Shown: piece after piece, positions 62,821-64,000 of the stretch
Layout of the letters: each line of letters starts with the position of its first letter
Position numbering within the stretch: the stretch's first letter is position 1
Assembly: GCA_964386705.1 (NCBI GenBank)
Contig: CAYLTY010000012.1
Coordinates: 4,942-68,941, forward strand
Length of the DNA: 64,000 nt
DNA from: AM-0621 sp964386705
GTDB lineage: Bacteria; Planctomycetota; Planctomycetia; Planctomycetales; Planctomycetaceae
Direction: 5' to 3'
Notes under the pieces: generated by a model
Seen by the model: only the letters and a program-made list of their open reading frames with translations
Database searches by the model: none
Told to the model about the DNA's origin: nothing
Translations under genes and position numbers: made by a program

Positions 62821-64000
62821 ATGTTGAGTCGACGCGAATTGTTGAGTCGTTGTGGGATGGGTTTTGGTCTCGTGGGGCTCGAAGCGCTGGCGGGGAAGGC
62901 TCTCGCGGCGGAACGAGTTGCTGCGAATCCGCTGGCTCCGAAGCAGCCGCACTTCGCGCCGCGGGCTCAGCGAGTCGTGCATCTCTTTATGAACGGTGGT
63001 CCGTCGGCGGTGGATTCGTTCGATGAGAAGCCGGCGCTGACGAAGTATCACGGTCGCACGTTGCCGATATCGCAGCGTACGGAACGCAAGACGGGCACGG
63101 CGATGAAGTCTCCGTTCCGCTTTCGGAACTATGGCAACAGTGGTCTTTCCATCAGCGATATGTTTCCGCATGTGGCTCAGCATGCAGACGATTTGTGTGT
63201 CATCCGGTCGATGTATGCCGATGTGCCGAATCACGAACCATCCTTCATGCTGATGAACTGCGGTGACGCTCGGCAGGCACGGCCGAGTCTGGGTTCGTGG
63301 GTGACTTATGGATTGGGCACCGAGAACCAGAACCTGCCCGGTTTCATTGCAATGTGCCCCGGCGGCTTTCCGACGATGGCCGGTCAGAACTGGCGTTCGG
63401 CATTCCTGCCCGGTGCTTATCAGGGAACGCACATCAACACGCAGCACACTCAGCCGGAGCAACTGATTGAGCATCTGAAGAACGACTTCCTGCGACCGGG
63501 CCGGCAAAGTGAGCAACTGGCGCTCTTGAGAGAACTCAACACCCGGCACCTGGAACAGCGCACCGGTGACGCGCTGCTGGAAGCGCGGATCCAGTCCTTC
63601 GAGCTCGCCTATCGCATGCAGAGCGAGGCGACCGACGCGTTTGACCTCAGCCGCGAGCCAGCCGACATCCGGGCGATGTACGGCAACTCGGTTTATGGGC
63701 AGCAGTTGCTGATGACTCGGCGTCTGCTGGAGCGCGGGGTGCGGTTCATTCAGGTCTGGCATCGAGCCGGCCAACCGTGGGATGCCCACGACGCGATCGA
63801 GGCGAACCATCGAGGTCTGGCAGGGGAGTGCGATCAGCCGATTGCCGCGTTGCTGGCGGACCTCAAGCTACGCGGGATGCTGGACAGCACGCTGGTGATC
63901 TGGGGCGGAGAATTCGGCCGCACGCCCACCAGTGAGATTCCGACGCCCGGAGTTTCCAGCCAGGGATTGGGCCGCGACCACCCTCACTCCGGATGTTCCA
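62821..64000 (+). CDS. DUF1501 protein, cut by the window end
   Basis: At least 393 residues, running off the right edge. SRRELLSRCGMGFGLVGLEA is a twin-arginine-like leader. The DUF1501 blocks follow: VVHLFMNGGPSAVDSFDEKP, SLGSWVTYGLGTENQNLPGF, and near the edge VIWGGEFGRTPTSEIPT and GRDHPHSG. It is the usual partner of the PSD1-type gene that ends 447 bp upstream. In most planctomycete pairs the genes nearly touch; here the toxin-antitoxin remnant lies between them. Confidence 0.95.
   Translation, partial: MLSRRELLSRCGMGFGLVGLEALAGKALAAERVAANPLAPKQPHFAPRAQRVVHLFMNGGPSAVDSFDEKPALTKYHGRTLPISQRTERKTGTAMKSPFRFRNYGNSGLSISDMFPHVAQHADDLCVIRSMYADVPNHEPSFMLMNCGDARQARPSLGSWVTYGLGTENQNLPGFIAMCPGGFPTMAGQNWRSAFLPGAYQGTHINTQHTQPEQLIEHLKNDFLRPGRQSEQLALLRELNTRHLEQRTGDALLEARIQSFELAYRMQSEATDAFDLSREPADIRAMYGNSVYGQQLLMTRRLLERGVRFIQVWHRAGQPWDAHDAIEANHRGLAGECDQPIAALLADLKLRGMLDSTLVIWGGEFGRTPTSEIPTPGVSSQGLGRDHPHSGCS

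Overview
The window reads as chromosomal DNA of a planctomycete. The signs are lineage-typical families: two DUF1501 proteins with twin-arginine-like leaders, a PSC1/DUF1549/DUF1553 (PSD1-type) cytochrome protein, a haem-c/WD40 hybrid, two formylglycine sulfatases, a TIGR03067 domain, EF-hand repeat proteins, and very large secreted proteins of no known function. Gene density is moderate, base composition is GC-rich, and most genes stand alone or in pairs. Short intergenic gaps often carry dispersed palindromes. No tRNA, rRNA, CRISPR array, transposase or prophage was seen. Genus cannot be told from the sequence.

Layout. 1-14 kb: a secreted protein, a dienelactone hydrolase, a probable PD-(D/E)XK nuclease, and a redox/detoxification group (SDR, Ohr, Zn-alcohol dehydrogenase). 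These are followed by two polysaccharide-related secreted proteins, a VOC/START pair, and a sulfatase beside a DUF1501 gene. 14-26 kb: an EF-hand protein, a metzincin-type metalloprotease, a repeat-rich gap, a DUF2459 lipoprotein, a haem-c/WD40 protein and miaA. 26-36 kb: a 1335-residue protein of unknown function, a lone PAS domain, a Nudix hydrolase, a membrane VWA/GATase-like protein and three small envelope proteins. 36.9-48.9 kb: two giant secreted or membrane proteins of 1172 and 2804 residues. 48.9-51.8 kb: an ABC-2 permease, an ECF sigma factor and its overlapping membrane partner. 51.9-59.2 kb: a second sulfatase, rhodanese plus PiT-type permease, gcvPA-gcvH-rpiB, and a YrdC-like/LMW-phosphatase fusion. 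59.5-64 kb: a PSD1-type/DUF1501 pair split by the remains of a toxin-antitoxin module; the DUF1501 gene runs off the window.

The most unusual region is 36.9-48.9 kb. By eye, the 1172-residue protein and both halves of the 2804-residue protein share the same order of conserved blocks, so the locus seems to hold three copies of one module. Two of these are fused head to tail, and a signal-peptide-like segment survives at the junction. The second copy has also gained DUF1559-like, calcium-loop-like and secretin-like pieces near its C-terminus. Other points worth checking are an SDR without its catalytic tyrosine, a decayed toxin beside an intact antitoxin-like gene, the YrdC/phosphatase fusion, and four families of small dispersed palindromes.
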